From NCBI GenBank assembly GCA_030445245.1, contig JAUCSD010000001.1, positions 812,671-876,670 on the forward strand: DNA of 64,000 nt. The letters run 5' to 3'. This DNA comes from Candidatus Saccharimonadota bacterium (GTDB lineage: Bacteria; Patescibacteriota; Saccharimonadia; Saccharimonadales; Saccharimonadaceae). The notes under the pieces are model-generated. The model had not been told where the DNA came from, ran no database searches, and saw only the letters and a list, made by a program, of their open reading frames with translations. Shown piece by piece: positions 9,270 to 18,262 of this stretch. The position numbers were made by a program, and so were the translations under genes. Position 1 is the stretch's first letter; each line of letters begins with the position of its first letter.

Positions 9270-9282
9270 TATAATAGAGGTA
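9270..9282 (+). promoter_or_regulatory. -10 box and 7-nt leader of pilin gene
   Basis: TATAAT (9270-9275), 7 nt, then the pilin ATG at 9283. It sits back to back with the recA promoter, whose own TATAAT is at 9253-9258 on the other strand. Confidence 0.6.
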
Positions 9283-9669
9283 ATGAAGCGCTCTCACGGA
9301 TTTACCGTTATCGAAATTATTGTCGTCATCCTATTTTTAAGTGTTGCGACTGTTCTGCTCCTCGTTCAGAAAAATAACTTATCAGCGGCTCAGCGTGATG
9401 GTCAGCGCAAAACAGCCGTTAACGCCATGTACTATAATCTCGAAGAAGTCTTCTTTGAAAAGAATGGTTACTACCCAGCCAAGATCGACAGTAAAACACT
9501 TCGTGCTATGGACCCTGCCTTATTTACCGATCCTAGCGGCATTAAAATAAACGAACAAGACTCCGACTATCGCTATACCGGCAATAACTGTAATAATGAC
9601 CAATGTAAGGGTTACGTCTTAGAAGCTCAGCTTGAAAAAGAAGCTACGTACACTAAGAAAAATCGTTAA
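9283..9669 (+). CDS. Type IV pilin-like protein (prepilin)
   Basis: 128 aa from the ATG at 9283. The class III signal is complete: short basic leader MKRSHG, cleavage expected before FTVIE, Glu at mature position +5, then a hydrophobic helix to about residue 30. A globular C-terminal domain of about 95 residues follows, including GYYPAKIDS and a Cys pair (NNCNNDQC). It is a likely substrate of the pilus machine at 1.3-6.9 kb. Longer upstream readings overlap recA and ignore the promoter, so they were rejected. Confidence 0.85.
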   Translation: MKRSHGFTVIEIIVVILFLSVATVLLLVQKNNLSAAQRDGQRKTAVNAMYYNLEEVFFEKNGYYPAKIDSKTLRAMDPALFTDPSGIKINEQDSDYRYTGNNCNNDQCKGYVLEAQLEKEATYTKKNR

Positions 9670-9675
9670 GTCGTA

Positions 9676-10431
9676 TTAGTCGTTTATAACTGGACGACCA
9701 TTTTTGAATGATTCAACCGCATTATTAAGGGTAGCAATCTGTTGCTTCGGGTTAGCAACATAGCTAAAACGATAAGTTGTTTCATCACCCTCAGTGCTGA
9801 GACGAATGGCACCATAATTAAACATCGCCTGGAAAATTCCTTGTTGCACGTAGCTCGCATCCTCAATGTTCACCAGACTCACCGTCTGCTCGTAATGTGA
9901 GAAAAGACCGGTTTGAATTTCTTGGATCACACTTTCATTCGTAAGGAAAAATCGATTGCTATTGTATATCCATACTGCGATATAGCCACCAATAAGGAAC
10001 AAAAGAATCATCAAGATACCCCCGAGGAAGACGGCCATCGGATTAGGAGGGGTAATGAGAGCAAACGAATCGATAATAAGTGAGAAATTAATCATTAGTG
10101 ACGCGGTAAGGGCCACGAGAAATATCGTCACCGTGACAGGCAAAACAAGTCCGATTGGATGACGTCGTACCGCACTGATGACATACTCACCTTCACTAAG
10201 ATTGAGTCCTGGAAAATCTTTTAGCGATTGGTCGTGGCGAGCTTTCACCTCAGATGATACCGGCTGCTTAACCGGCTCGACAGCACGGCTAAGATGAACG
10301 TATTGCGGTGCAGTCCGAGGGCTGGTGCTCATTTGGGTTGGTGGAGCAGCATAGAGCGGACGACCCTGACTGTCGTAGGCAACGGGCTGAGGGTCACTGG
10401 GCGATTGTTCGGGCGAAGGCTGATTATCCAT
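9676..10431 (-). CDS. Membrane protein with bacterial PH-like (bPH2/DUF304) domain
   Basis: 251 aa. The first 65 residues are Pro/Gln/Ser-rich and probably disordered. Two membrane helices follow (about 94-118 and 128-153), then a compact domain beginning NSNRFFLTNESVIQEIQTG, the typical start of the YdbS/YdbT-type bPH domain. Family members are membrane proteins of unknown exact role. It starts 6 nt after a TATAAT box and lies between a convergent pilin and ruvB. Confidence 0.72.
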   Translation of the reverse strand: MDNQPSPEQSPSDPQPVAYDSQGRPLYAAPPTQMSTSPRTAPQYVHLSRAVEPVKQPVSSEVKARHDQSLKDFPGLNLSEGEYVISAVRRHPIGLVLPVTVTIFLVALTASLMINFSLIIDSFALITPPNPMAVFLGGILMILLFLIGGYIAVWIYNSNRFFLTNESVIQEIQTGLFSHYEQTVSLVNIEDASYVQQGIFQAMFNYGAIRLSTEGDETTYRFSYVANPKQQIATLNNAVESFKNGRPVIND

Positions 10432-10443
10432 CTTTTTATTATA
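10432..10443 (-). promoter_or_regulatory. -10 box with 6-nt spacing to start
   Basis: Minus-strand TATAAT (10438-10443), then 6 nt (AAAAAG) and the ATG of the bPH gene. This is the canonical leaderless layout of the window. Confidence 0.65.
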
Positions 10444-10454
10444 CCAATCTTTGG

Positions 10455-11468
10455 CTAACTTTCAGGCATCTTGCGACCAAGATGCGTATACGCTTTCTGA
10501 GTCACGCGACGACCTCTAGGAGTACGCTCGATAAATCCAAGTTGTAACAAGTACGGTTCGTAGAAATCTTCGATCGTCGTTGCCTCATCACCCGTTAAGG
10601 CGGCAATCGTATTGAGCCCTACCGGATTATCTCCGTAGTTATCGATTATGCTAACCAGTAAATGACGGTCCGCTGGATCAAGGCCAAGTTCATCCACTTC
10701 AAGCAGCTCCAAGGCTCGCGTCGTCGTAACGGTATCAATAATACCGTCACCATTCACGTCAGCGTAATCACGCACGCGTTTGAGCAGTCGGTTGGCAATA
10801 CGCGGTGTAAGACGAGCCCGGGTAGAAAGTAGTTGAGCCGAGGCCGGATGGATATTGCTTTCGAGTATCGAAGCAGCTCGGACAATAATCTGTCCAATTT
10901 CATCTGGCGTATAGAATTCAAGACGATAGATATGGCCAAAACGGTCGCGTAGCGGTGCTGCAAGCGCTCCAGTGCGTGTCGTTGCACCGATGAGCGTAAA
11001 CTTAGGTAAATCGAGTCGGACGCTCCGTGCGGCCGGTCCCTTGCCGATTACGATGTCGAGCTTGAAATCTTCCATAGCACTATAGAGCACTTCTTCGACT
11101 GCCCGACTGAGTCGGTGAATCTCATCGATGAAAAGAATGTCACCTTCACCAAGGTTTGTGAGAATACTAGCGAGGTCTCCCGCGCGCTCAATTGCAGGAC
11201 CTGCCGTAACGCGGATATTCTTACCCATTTCGTTAGCGATTACCGTTGCCATGGTCGTCTTGCCAACTCCTGGGGGGCCATACAAAAGAACATGATCAAT
11301 CGGTTCGCTACGCTTCTTCGCCGCATCAATGGCCAGTTTCAAGTTTTTCTTAAGCCGTGCTTGTCCAATATAATCGGCAAAGTTTTGCGGACGTAAAGTT
11401 ACTTCGATCTGTTGTTCATCAAAATCTTCTTCATGGTCGCTTGTATCGACAATGCGTTCTACTACCAT
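10455..11468 (-). CDS. ruvB: Holliday junction branch migration helicase RuvB
   Basis: 337-aa AAA+ ATPase. Walker [10 protein letters not shown] begins at residue 64, Walker B is [13 protein letters not shown] (about 110-122), sensor 1 lies in LIGATTRTG, and a winged-helix C-terminal domain ends [13 protein letters not shown]. RuvB hexamers drive branch migration with RuvA. ruvA and ruvC lie on the same strand but 2.3 and 6.3 kb away, so the usual operon is dispersed. A TATACT box lies about 25 nt before the ATG; no strong SD is visible. Confidence 0.96.
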   Translation of the reverse strand: MVVERIVDTSDHEEDFDEQQIEVTLRPQNFADYIGQARLKKNLKLAIDAAKKRSEPIDHVLLYGPPGVGKTTMATVIANEMGKNIRVTAGPAIERAGDLASILTNLGEGDILFIDEIHRLSRAVEEVLYSAMEDFKLDIVIGKGPAARSVRLDLPKFTLIGATTRTGALAAPLRDRFGHIYRLEFYTPDEIGQIIVRAASILESNIHPASAQLLSTRARLTPRIANRLLKRVRDYADVNGDGIIDTVTTTRALELLEVDELGLDPADRHLLVSIIDNYGDNPVGLNTIAALTGDEATTIEDFYEPYLLQLGFIERTPRGRRVTQKAYTHLGRKMPES

Positions 11469-11559
11469 ATATAGGACCTACTCATTATTTCTAGTATAGC
11501 AGTTACGCTAATACATTGGAGAAGATTGTTTATCTTTAAGCAAGTATATGAAAAACTTA

Positions 11560-12129
11560 CTATTCTTTGCCTTTGATCTCGCGTTGTACAAGTTCACGAA
11601 GAATCTCTGCTTTTGTCTTGCCTGTCTTGAGTGCTGACCAACGCAGATAATTGTAGATTGGACGATCAATAAAGAAGTTGAAACGCATATCTTTAGTAGC
11701 GATATCATTTTCCCTCAAAAACTTCACGAGAATTTCCTTGACTGTTTCAGGCGTATATTTATTATATTCGATACCTGTTTCAATACCACTAGCAAAGAAA
11801 GATTTCTCGACACCCTCTCGGTTCAATACGAGTGTAGGTTTTTTCATGTTCACAGCGAGAGCTACTTGGTAACCGACGCTAAAGCTTGCAGTGCTTGTTT
11901 CAGCGATAATAACATCAGCTCGGTTGATAGCCTCAACACTTTCACGATATAAGAGAGACCAGTCCATCTCGCTAAATTCTTTACGCTCTTTATGCTGGCT
12001 ATCATACTCTGGCTTAACCCAGTCATGTACTAAAGAATGCCCTTCTTCCGTAATAATATCAACAAGTTGGCTAAGAGCATCTACGTTTTTTGCTATTTCG
12101 TATCGTGAGCCTACTAGGTGTACAAGCAT
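11560..12129 (-). CDS. Nucleoside 2-deoxyribosyltransferase-like protein with C-terminal ribbon-helix-helix
   Basis: 189 aa from the ATG at 12129, preceded by an SD (AAGGAA). Residues 1-145 have the Rossmann-like pattern of the NDT/DUF4406 group: a MLVHLVGS strand-loop start, then ADVIIAETSTASFSVGYQ, where the Glu followed by a Ser-x-Gly stretch corresponds to the catalytic region of that group. The last 40 residues (RFNFFIDRPIYNYLRW, then TKAEILRELVQREI) look like a ribbon-helix-helix DNA-binding motif. An enzyme-like domain joined to a DNA-binding domain suggests a nucleotide-sensing regulator or a toxin-antitoxin-like element. Both assignments are inferred from pattern only. Confidence 0.5.
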   Translation of the reverse strand: MLVHLVGSRYEIAKNVDALSQLVDIITEEGHSLVHDWVKPEYDSQHKERKEFSEMDWSLLYRESVEAINRADVIIAETSTASFSVGYQVALAVNMKKPTLVLNREGVEKSFFASGIETGIEYNKYTPETVKEILVKFLRENDIATKDMRFNFFIDRPIYNYLRWSALKTGKTKAEILRELVQREIKGKE

Positions 12130-12247
12130 TATATTTTCCTTAGTACTAGTTATTTTTCTATTATTAGTATACCACATATTTGTCAAGCTATATGAAATAG
12201 TATAATTTTATTATATAATACTAAACGAATATTAGAGATCTGCATAT

Positions 12248-13072
12248 ATGTTGCGTATACTTAAGGCAGATCAGTCTATACAAATATTAAATTCATCAAG
12301 CAAACCGGAGAAACAATTGAGTTCACCATCCACACCTCATAACAACTTCATGTATGGATATAAAGATGACAGTAGCGGGTCTACCAAGTCTACTGACTAC
12401 AGTCTGTTAGATAGAAGTCCTTCTGAAACACTTTTATACGTTATGGACGAACTAGATACCTTACCTACCGAGTCACGTGTGCTCGATCTTGGTTGCGGCG
12501 ATGGCACACTAGAGCATCACGCCGGTTCGAATCGAAATTATAGCTTTACATCAATTGATCTTGAACCTGCTGCAATAGATAAACTACAAGAAACATTCCT
12601 AGAGCAAGAGAACGGAAAAGACATTGCTCTTGTTGGAGATATAACGAAACTAGATCAAATGACTGATATTAAGGATGAAAAATACGACGTAGTTGTTTCA
12701 TGGCGCGTTCTTCATGGCATCGCCCCGGAATATTATCGTGACATCTTTAAAAATATTCACGATCTACTCAAGCCGAATGCAAAAGTATTCATTACCGTTG
12801 CTTCAAGCGCCGACTGGAAGGCGGTAGCCCTAGGAGACACCTATAGTCCTCAGGGTATCAATGATTGTTCTGGCATTATGTTTCGCAACTACGGTATTGA
12901 GCGACACACTCCGTTTCCCGTACACTTCTTTTCAAAGGAAGAACTACAAACCATTGGCGAAGAGAACGGTTTTACGCTAAAAGCCGTCAGTACATTCGAA
13001 GAACCGTCTGGCTATGCCCACCTCCAAGATAGACTCAACACGTACATATTTGCCGAATTCACTCTCAACTAG
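12248..13072 (+). CDS. Class I SAM-dependent methyltransferase
   Basis: 274 aa. The SAM-binding motif I VLDLGCGDGT lies near residues 78-87, an acidic motif II ends ITSIDLEP-like (FTSIDLEPAA), and motif III/IV VVVSWRVLHGI follows. The substrate cannot be told. The N-terminal 50 residues are hydrophilic and weakly conserved-looking; an internal ATG at 12350 is an alternative start, as neither has a strong SD. It is in the accessory stretch between ruvB and ruvA, divergent from the deoxyribosyltransferase-like gene. Confidence 0.75.
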   Translation: MLRILKADQSIQILNSSSKPEKQLSSPSTPHNNFMYGYKDDSSGSTKSTDYSLLDRSPSETLLYVMDELDTLPTESRVLDLGCGDGTLEHHAGSNRNYSFTSIDLEPAAIDKLQETFLEQENGKDIALVGDITKLDQMTDIKDEKYDVVVSWRVLHGIAPEYYRDIFKNIHDLLKPNAKVFITVASSADWKAVALGDTYSPQGINDCSGIMFRNYGIERHTPFPVHFFSKEELQTIGEENGFTLKAVSTFEEPSGYAHLQDRLNTYIFAEFTLN

Positions 13073-13158
13073 ACACCGAGATGATACAAGGCTTCAATAG
13101 CAGGGATCGATTATCTCTACTATTAGACTACAATTTGCATAATTAGATGAAATATGTG

Positions 13159-13177
13159 TATAATATAAGTATACTTA
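13159..13177 (+). promoter_or_regulatory. -10 box abutting a 12-bp palindrome
   Basis: TATAAT (13159-13164) is followed at once by the perfect palindrome TAAGTATACTTA (13166-13177), just before the SD GGGAG of the next gene. The palindrome would cover the start point of transcription and may be an operator. Confidence 0.45.
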
Positions 13178-13192
13178 AATGGGAGTAGCGAT

Positions 13193-13768
13193 ATGAACGT
13201 AGTCACCCAAATCAGCGGCAACACTCTTCCCAGCAACACACCTCTTCGTGCGTTAAAATCCATGTTAGCACTTATCGGTATCCATGTGGCTCACTCTTCT
13301 CGAGATGAGTCACTTTTTTATGAGGCCGATTCGCATGCTGCCTGGCGACGATATGACAACGAGCTAGCCTTCTATAGCTCAATCGCCCATTCACCCTTTC
13401 ATATTATTTATAACGATGGCCTCATTGACAAAGAGATTGCTCTTCAGATTACCTACGCTATGTTAAAAGATCGTCCCATTCTCATAACAGGTCCAGCTGA
13501 CCTATCGGAAAAAGTTAGCCCGTTTATCCGCGGCGTCATCGCAAGACATGTTCACAGCCTTCATTCCGCCAGTCTGTCCGAGCTCGAACTAACCGAATTA
13601 AGTCTCCTGCTTAACAAGCTAAAGCCGACGGACTACAGTTTATCGAAAAACGAAAAGGTGCTCATCAACGCACAGGTTAAGACTCATTTCCGAGGCCTTC
13701 TTGAAGAAGCTAAGCAGTTACGACTCACAAGAAGTCAGGTTTCTCTCCAGCCTGTCGAAGAAAACTAG
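13193..13768 (+). CDS. Uncharacterised protein
   Basis: 191 aa, preceded by SD GGGAG at 13181-13185. I do not recognise the family. It has no signal peptide or membrane helix. A segment at about 40-100 (FHIIYNDGLIDKEIALQ, then YAMLKDRPILITG) loosely recalls the alternating strand-helix pattern of deoxyribosyltransferase-like folds, which is notable given the gene at 11.6-12.1 kb, but this is weak. The C-terminal half is helical and charged. It overlaps the convergent ruvA end by 4 bp. Confidence 0.6.
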   Translation: MNVVTQISGNTLPSNTPLRALKSMLALIGIHVAHSSRDESLFYEADSHAAWRRYDNELAFYSSIAHSPFHIIYNDGLIDKEIALQITYAMLKDRPILITGPADLSEKVSPFIRGVIARHVHSLHSASLSELELTELSLLLNKLKPTDYSLSKNEKVLINAQVKTHFRGLLEEAKQLRLTRSQVSLQPVEEN

Positions 13769-14340
13769 CCTCTTAAGGCCTGCGTAACACGATCGGCTGT
13801 CGAGAGATCCATTGGCACGCCTTCAAGTGCTCGTGTCGCATCATTCAAACTATAGCCAAGTGCCATTAACGCCTCGAGTGCCTCATCGCTATGAGCAATC
13901 TCACGAGATACTCCACTAGGGCCTACGTCTGTACGTAGCGCCAAACCCACCTTGTCAGTAAGATCAACGACAACGCGTTCAGCAATACGTTTACCGACGC
14001 CACTCGCTTTCGTAATAAAGACACTGTCTCCGCTGGCAATTGCGTTTCGAACCGTCTCACTATCGCTAAGACTTAAGATAGATAAGGCAGCTTTAGGCCC
14101 AACACCCTGTACGGTGATGAGCATTTCAAATAACTTCTTCGCCGCAAGGCTTGTAAACCCAAATAATTCCTGTGACTGTTCCCGGATATGATGATGGGTA
14201 TAGAAGGTAATCGGCTCGTTCAAAAGAGCGTGCTCGTAGTCGCCAAGCGCAACCGATACTTCATAGCCAATACCGTGAACGTCAACAATAATCGATGAAT
14301 TGAATTTTTCAGCAACAATACCAGATACGTGTGCAATCAT
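13765..14340 (-). CDS. ruvA: Holliday junction DNA helicase subunit RuvA
   Basis: 191 aa, normal for RuvA. An N-terminal OB fold (MIAHVSGIVAEKF) is followed by two helix-hairpin-helix motifs: VQGVGPKAALSILS and ASGVGKRIAERVV. The C-terminal UBA-like domain ends with ALMALGYSLNDATRAL. RuvA tetramers bind four-way junctions and load RuvB. The start is 7 nt after a CATAAT box. It is separated from ruvB by about 2.3 kb of accessory genes. Confidence 0.95.
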   Translation of the reverse strand: MIAHVSGIVAEKFNSSIIVDVHGIGYEVSVALGDYEHALLNEPITFYTHHHIREQSQELFGFTSLAAKKLFEMLITVQGVGPKAALSILSLSDSETVRNAIASGDSVFITKASGVGKRIAERVVVDLTDKVGLALRTDVGPSGVSREIAHSDEALEALMALGYSLNDATRALEGVPMDLSTADRVTQALRG

Positions 14341-14353
14341 GTCTCTTATTATG
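14341..14353 (-). promoter_or_regulatory. -10 box and 7-nt leader of ruvA
   Basis: Minus-strand CATAAT (14348-14353), 7 nt, then the ruvA ATG. No SD. Confidence 0.55.
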
Positions 14354-14358
14354 ACACA

Positions 14359-16575
14359 CTATGGCTTAATAATAGGTGGAACGACTGGAGTCGTAGGCGT
14401 GCTATCACCACTACTGGGTGTGGTTGTGCCGTCTGAACTAGGTGTTGTCGTGCCGTCGCCGGATCCGGATGAGGTACTGTCTTTAGGTGTCGTATCGACT
14501 GGAGTCGGTGTTTCTTTTGGCTTATCTTCAACTTTCTTCTCAGGTGTCGGAGAACAGGTGGTGGTAGGAAGGGCAGAGGCGAGGAAAAATTCAGTATAGG
14601 TACCAGTACCACTTCCACTGGCTAACCCGCCGTTGCTATAGCAAATAGGCTTTTGAATGACTCCTGAGGGTTGAGTGAAAGGAGTGTTAGGTGTGCCGTC
14701 GAGCGCCTGACGCATAGTATTTACCCAGATTGGTCCGGCCATGCCCGAGCCACCATTGAGCATGGTCGTATTATCGTTATTGCCTACCCATACCCCGACT
14801 GCTAGTTGTGGCGTATACCCGATCGTCCAGGCGTCACGCTCTTCGTCTGTCGTTCCTGTCTTTACTGCTGCCGTGCGGCCAGGAACGGTAAGTGATGAAC
14901 CAAAGATTGGTGCGCGCGCATTGTTATCTGAGAGAATACTCGAGATAAGGAATGCTCCTTCAGGACTAAGTACCTGTTTACTTTTTTCAGCTGTTTTAAA
15001 AATCGTATTGTCGTATTTGTTATTAACCTGCTGAATCATTGTCGTGGAGTATTGCTGACCCTGATTGGCAAAAGCCGCATACGCATTAGTCATTTGAAGA
15101 AGTGGAGCCTCTGCCGCACCAAGCGCTAGAGATAGCCCGTACGTTTTATTGCTATCAATCGCCGTTATACCCATGCGTTGAGCTGCTTTAACGGCATTCT
15201 CAATACCTTCTTTCTGCATAACCTTCACAGATGGAATGTTAAGTGAGCGGGAAAGGGCATTACGAACTGAAACGTTCCCGCTGTATGTGCGGCTCGCATT
15301 TTGAGGCTTGTACCCGTCAAAGTCCGTCGCCACATCAGCCAGAATGGTCGCCGGGGTAATGATACCTTGGGCCAGTGCATCACTGTAGTATACCGGCTTA
15401 AAACTTGAGCCTGGCTGACGGGCCGTCGTCACCATATTCACCTTGCCCCAATCTGGATTCTTCCAATCGGCACTACCAACGAGTGCTCGCACCTCACCTG
15501 AAGTAGGATCAATCGCTACGCCACTCGCATTCGAACCTCCATTACGCTGAATGTAGCTAATATGACTATTGATATTGGCCGTGAGTTTACGCTGCAATCC
15601 AAGATCGAGTGTCGTTCGTACCTGATAGCCAGAACGAAGTACATTTTCCTCACCATACTGGGAGTAAAGCTGATTCAACACCATCTCAGCAAAGTGTGGC
15701 GCTTCACTGTCATTTACCTCTTTAGTCGGTGCATAGGTCAATACTACAGCGAGCGCCTCTTGCTTCTGCTGCTCGGTAATATATTTGTTAGTAACCATAC
15801 GCGTGAGTACAGTTGTCTGGCGCTCTTTGGCATAGGTTGGATTACCGAGAGTCGGTGAATAAACGTTTGGTGCAGGCAGAATACCGACGAGCATTGCACT
15901 CTCTGCAAGCGTTAAGTCCTTCGGGGATTTATTAAAGTAATTCTGCGAGGCGTCTTCGATGCCGAAGGTAGTGCCCCCAAAGAAGACGGAGTTAAGATAC
16001 ATATCAAGAATCTGATCCTTGCTGTAGCGCTGCTCAATAGCGATCGACACCGCCAGCTCCTGATACTTACGGAAGAATGTCTGGTTCTCGCTCAGCAAAG
16101 TATTCTTAGCTAATTGCTGAGTGATGGTTGAGCCTCCACCGGTTATCTGACGTGATATGATATTGTCATAAAATGCCCGTAGGATACCCGTTACAGAGAA
16201 GCCACTATGTTGATAGAAATCTTTATCCTCTGATGCAACCAGTGCGTTTTTGAGATTGGGCGATATATCCTCAATTGGAATAAGTTTTCGATGCTCGGCG
16301 CGACCGGTACTATAGATCGTCTCGCCGTTCTTATCGGTCAATACAATACCGGTATTATTCCGATTCATCAGGTGCTCTTGGTCAGCGATATCATTGAAGT
16401 AATAGGCGTAAGTGAGTAGGGGAGTTAACACTAAAAATGCCAGGATAGGCGCACTGATGAGCATCACCTTCTTTGGCTTGGATAGACTTTTAAACCAGCG
16501 CCATTTGCGCCGAGTGGCACGTTTGGTACGGGTTAGAAGTGAGACTTTTTTTGTATATTTTCCTTGACGGACCAT
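14359..16575 (-). CDS. Bifunctional penicillin-binding protein 1A-type
   Basis: 738-aa class A PBP that polymerises and crosslinks peptidoglycan outside the membrane. A basic cytoplasmic N-terminus precedes one membrane helix (about 37-58). The GT51 glycosyltransferase domain has its catalytic Glu at E116 in SEDKDFYQHSG. The transpeptidase has SxxK with Ser390 (PGSSFKPV), SxN near 440 and KTGT with Lys572. The last 70 residues are a Thr/Ser/Pro/Asp-rich low-complexity tail, likely a wall-spanning linker. It starts 6 nt after a TATACT box. Confidence 0.93.
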   Translation of the reverse strand: MVRQGKYTKKVSLLTRTKRATRRKWRWFKSLSKPKKVMLISAPILAFLVLTPLLTYAYYFNDIADQEHLMNRNNTGIVLTDKNGETIYSTGRAEHRKLIPIEDISPNLKNALVASEDKDFYQHSGFSVTGILRAFYDNIISRQITGGGSTITQQLAKNTLLSENQTFFRKYQELAVSIAIEQRYSKDQILDMYLNSVFFGGTTFGIEDASQNYFNKSPKDLTLAESAMLVGILPAPNVYSPTLGNPTYAKERQTTVLTRMVTNKYITEQQKQEALAVVLTYAPTKEVNDSEAPHFAEMVLNQLYSQYGEENVLRSGYQVRTTLDLGLQRKLTANINSHISYIQRNGGSNASGVAIDPTSGEVRALVGSADWKNPDWGKVNMVTTARQPGSSFKPVYYSDALAQGIITPATILADVATDFDGYKPQNASRTYSGNVSVRNALSRSLNIPSVKVMQKEGIENAVKAAQRMGITAIDSNKTYGLSLALGAAEAPLLQMTNAYAAFANQGQQYSTTMIQQVNNKYDNTIFKTAEKSKQVLSPEGAFLISSILSDNNARAPIFGSSLTVPGRTAAVKTGTTDEERDAWTIGYTPQLAVGVWVGNNDNTTMLNGGSGMAGPIWVNTMRQALDGTPNTPFTQPSGVIQKPICYSNGGLASGSGTGTYTEFFLASALPTTTCSPTPEKKVEDKPKETPTPVDTTPKDSTSSGSGDGTTTPSSDGTTTPSSGDSTPTTPVVPPIIKP

Positions 16576-16587
16576 GCTATTAGTATA
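16576..16587 (-). promoter_or_regulatory. -10 box with 6-nt spacing to PBP1A start
   Basis: Minus-strand TATACT (16582-16587), 6 nt, ATG. A leaderless pattern with no SD. Confidence 0.65.
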
Positions 16588-16722
16588 CTACGCTGCCCTC
16601 ATTAAAACGTATATATCCTCCTCTTGATTCACTGTTCCTGTCGATAGGATTATATGATTGATTCTTTAAAATGAGCTGTATCGTCTTTTCATTGAGGTTT
16701 ATACCCTATAATAAAATACGTT

Positions 16723-17718
16723 ATGAATTCAAAAGTACCTCCTCTTCACCTACTCGACACAAAAACATACCTTAAAGACCTCATAGAAAGCATTAGCAAA
16801 GCAAAAACACGAATCAATCTTATTAGTCTCGTCCTTGCAGACGATTCAGACACTCATGAGTTGATCGAAGCGCTTATTAAGACGGCTCGTCGTGGAGTCA
16901 CGGTAACCATTGCCGCTGATGTCTTTACGTATGGTGAATTCGGCGGCTACTTTTCACCACTTCAGCGCAGGACACGTGAGTCACGTTCGGTGACAGCTCT
17001 GGCTCATCGCTTGCAGGAGGCAGGAGCAACGTTCACATGGCTCGGCAGCAACTTTAAGCTTAACCCGTTCGGCGGCGTGACTCATTTAAAATGGGTGATC
17101 GTGGATGATATCACATACTGCTTCGGCGGAGTTAATTTATACGGAGAGGGGATAGAGAGCACCGATTTTATGTTCAAGGCTTCCCTCCCCGCCCTTGCTG
17201 AGGAGATGAGCGAGCAACACCAAGCAATTATAAACAGCAGGTTGTCTCACAGGCCATATCCAGGATATACATCAGAGTGCGCATATGGCACAATCTATAT
17301 CGATAACGGCAAACCGTACGAATCGACAATCTACGACCGCCTATTGGATCTTGCGGCCAAAGCTGAACATGTCCTTGTGGTTACACAGTATTGCCCGAGT
17401 GGAGGGCTAGCGAGTCTTCTTCGTCACAAATCAGACGTCTACTACAATCAACCAAGCGAGATGCCCTTCCCTGCCAGACTGCTTGTTGAATACGGCGAAG
17501 TTCGCACCGGGCTTCGTTCGCAATATACTCGCGCACCCTACCTCCATGCGAAATTCATGATCTTCACAATGCCGGGTGGTGAAAAGATAGCACTCACCGG
17601 CTCTCACAACTTTAGCTACAGTGGCGTCATGTTTGGCACACGCGAGGTAGCACTTGAGACGACCGACCCGCACATCATCGGACAGCTAGAACAATTCCAT
17701 AAAACACACGTCGCCTAG
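16723..17718 (+). CDS. Phospholipase D-like protein
   Basis: 331 aa with two PLD half-domains. The first HKD motif is intact: His121, Lys123, Asp128 in HLKWVIVD. The second keeps His275 and Lys277 (HAKFMIF) and the trailing GSHNFS, but Thr282 stands where Asp is expected. The family includes cardiolipin synthases, phospholipases and nucleases. No membrane helix or signal is seen, and the usual second membrane-synthase features are absent, so the substrate is open. A TATAAT box (16707-16712) lies 10 nt before the ATG. Confidence 0.8.
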   Translation: MNSKVPPLHLLDTKTYLKDLIESISKAKTRINLISLVLADDSDTHELIEALIKTARRGVTVTIAADVFTYGEFGGYFSPLQRRTRESRSVTALAHRLQEAGATFTWLGSNFKLNPFGGVTHLKWVIVDDITYCFGGVNLYGEGIESTDFMFKASLPALAEEMSEQHQAIINSRLSHRPYPGYTSECAYGTIYIDNGKPYESTIYDRLLDLAAKAEHVLVVTQYCPSGGLASLLRHKSDVYYNQPSEMPFPARLLVEYGEVRTGLRSQYTRAPYLHAKFMIFTMPGGEKIALTGSHNFSYSGVMFGTREVALETTDPHIIGQLEQFHKTHVA

Positions 17719-17759
17719 ACGACATATAACTCAATCTAATCAATCATTTCTAGCTTAGA

Positions 17760-18239
17760 TCAAGATGATTGCCGGCTCATCAGTGCGTAGGTAATTGCCG
17801 CCGCTAACGCATCGGCACAGTCATCTGGTTTTGGAACAACTTTCAGGCCCAGCTGAAGTCGAACCATTTCTTGCACTTGTTTCTTGTCAGCCTTACCATA
17901 CCCAGTAAGGGTCTGCTTGATCTGTTGCGGCGTATATTCAAAGATTGGTAATTTCGCCTTGCGACCAGTTAGCATGGCGACACCGCGGGCATGAGACACA
18001 CTCATGGCGGTCGTTACATTTTGGGCGAAAAAAAGTTTTTCTATCGACATACACTCGGGCTTTGTCTCGGCAATGATATCCGTAAGGCCATCGAAGATCT
18101 CTTCTAGTCGCTGGTCGAGCGGCGTATGCGCAGGAGTTGTGATAACTCCAGCTGTCACCATCTTAGCTTTGCCAGCAACAAAATCAATGACACCGAAGCC
18201 TAAGATGCCCGTTCCCGGGTCGATACCGATAATTCTCAT
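17760..18239 (-). CDS. ruvC: Crossover junction endodeoxyribonuclease RuvC
   Basis: 159 aa, usual length. All four acidic catalytic residues are visible: Asp7 in IGIDPGTG, Glu67 in SIEKLFF, Asp140 and Asp143 in PDDCADALA. RuvC resolves Holliday junctions made available by RuvAB. It follows yebC by 23 nt on the same strand but has its own TATACT box exactly 6 nt before its ATG, so it can be transcribed alone. Confidence 0.96.
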   Translation of the reverse strand: MRIIGIDPGTGILGFGVIDFVAGKAKMVTAGVITTPAHTPLDQRLEEIFDGLTDIIAETKPECMSIEKLFFAQNVTTAMSVSHARGVAMLTGRKAKLPIFEYTPQQIKQTLTGYGKADKKQVQEMVRLQLGLKVVPKPDDCADALAAAITYALMSRQSS

Positions 18240-18251
18240 ACCTTAAGTATA
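18240..18251 (-). promoter_or_regulatory. -10 box with 6-nt spacing to ruvC start
   Basis: Minus-strand TATACT (18246-18251), 6 nt, ATG. It fills the yebC-ruvC gap. Confidence 0.65.
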
Positions 18252-18262
18252 CTTTATGAAGT

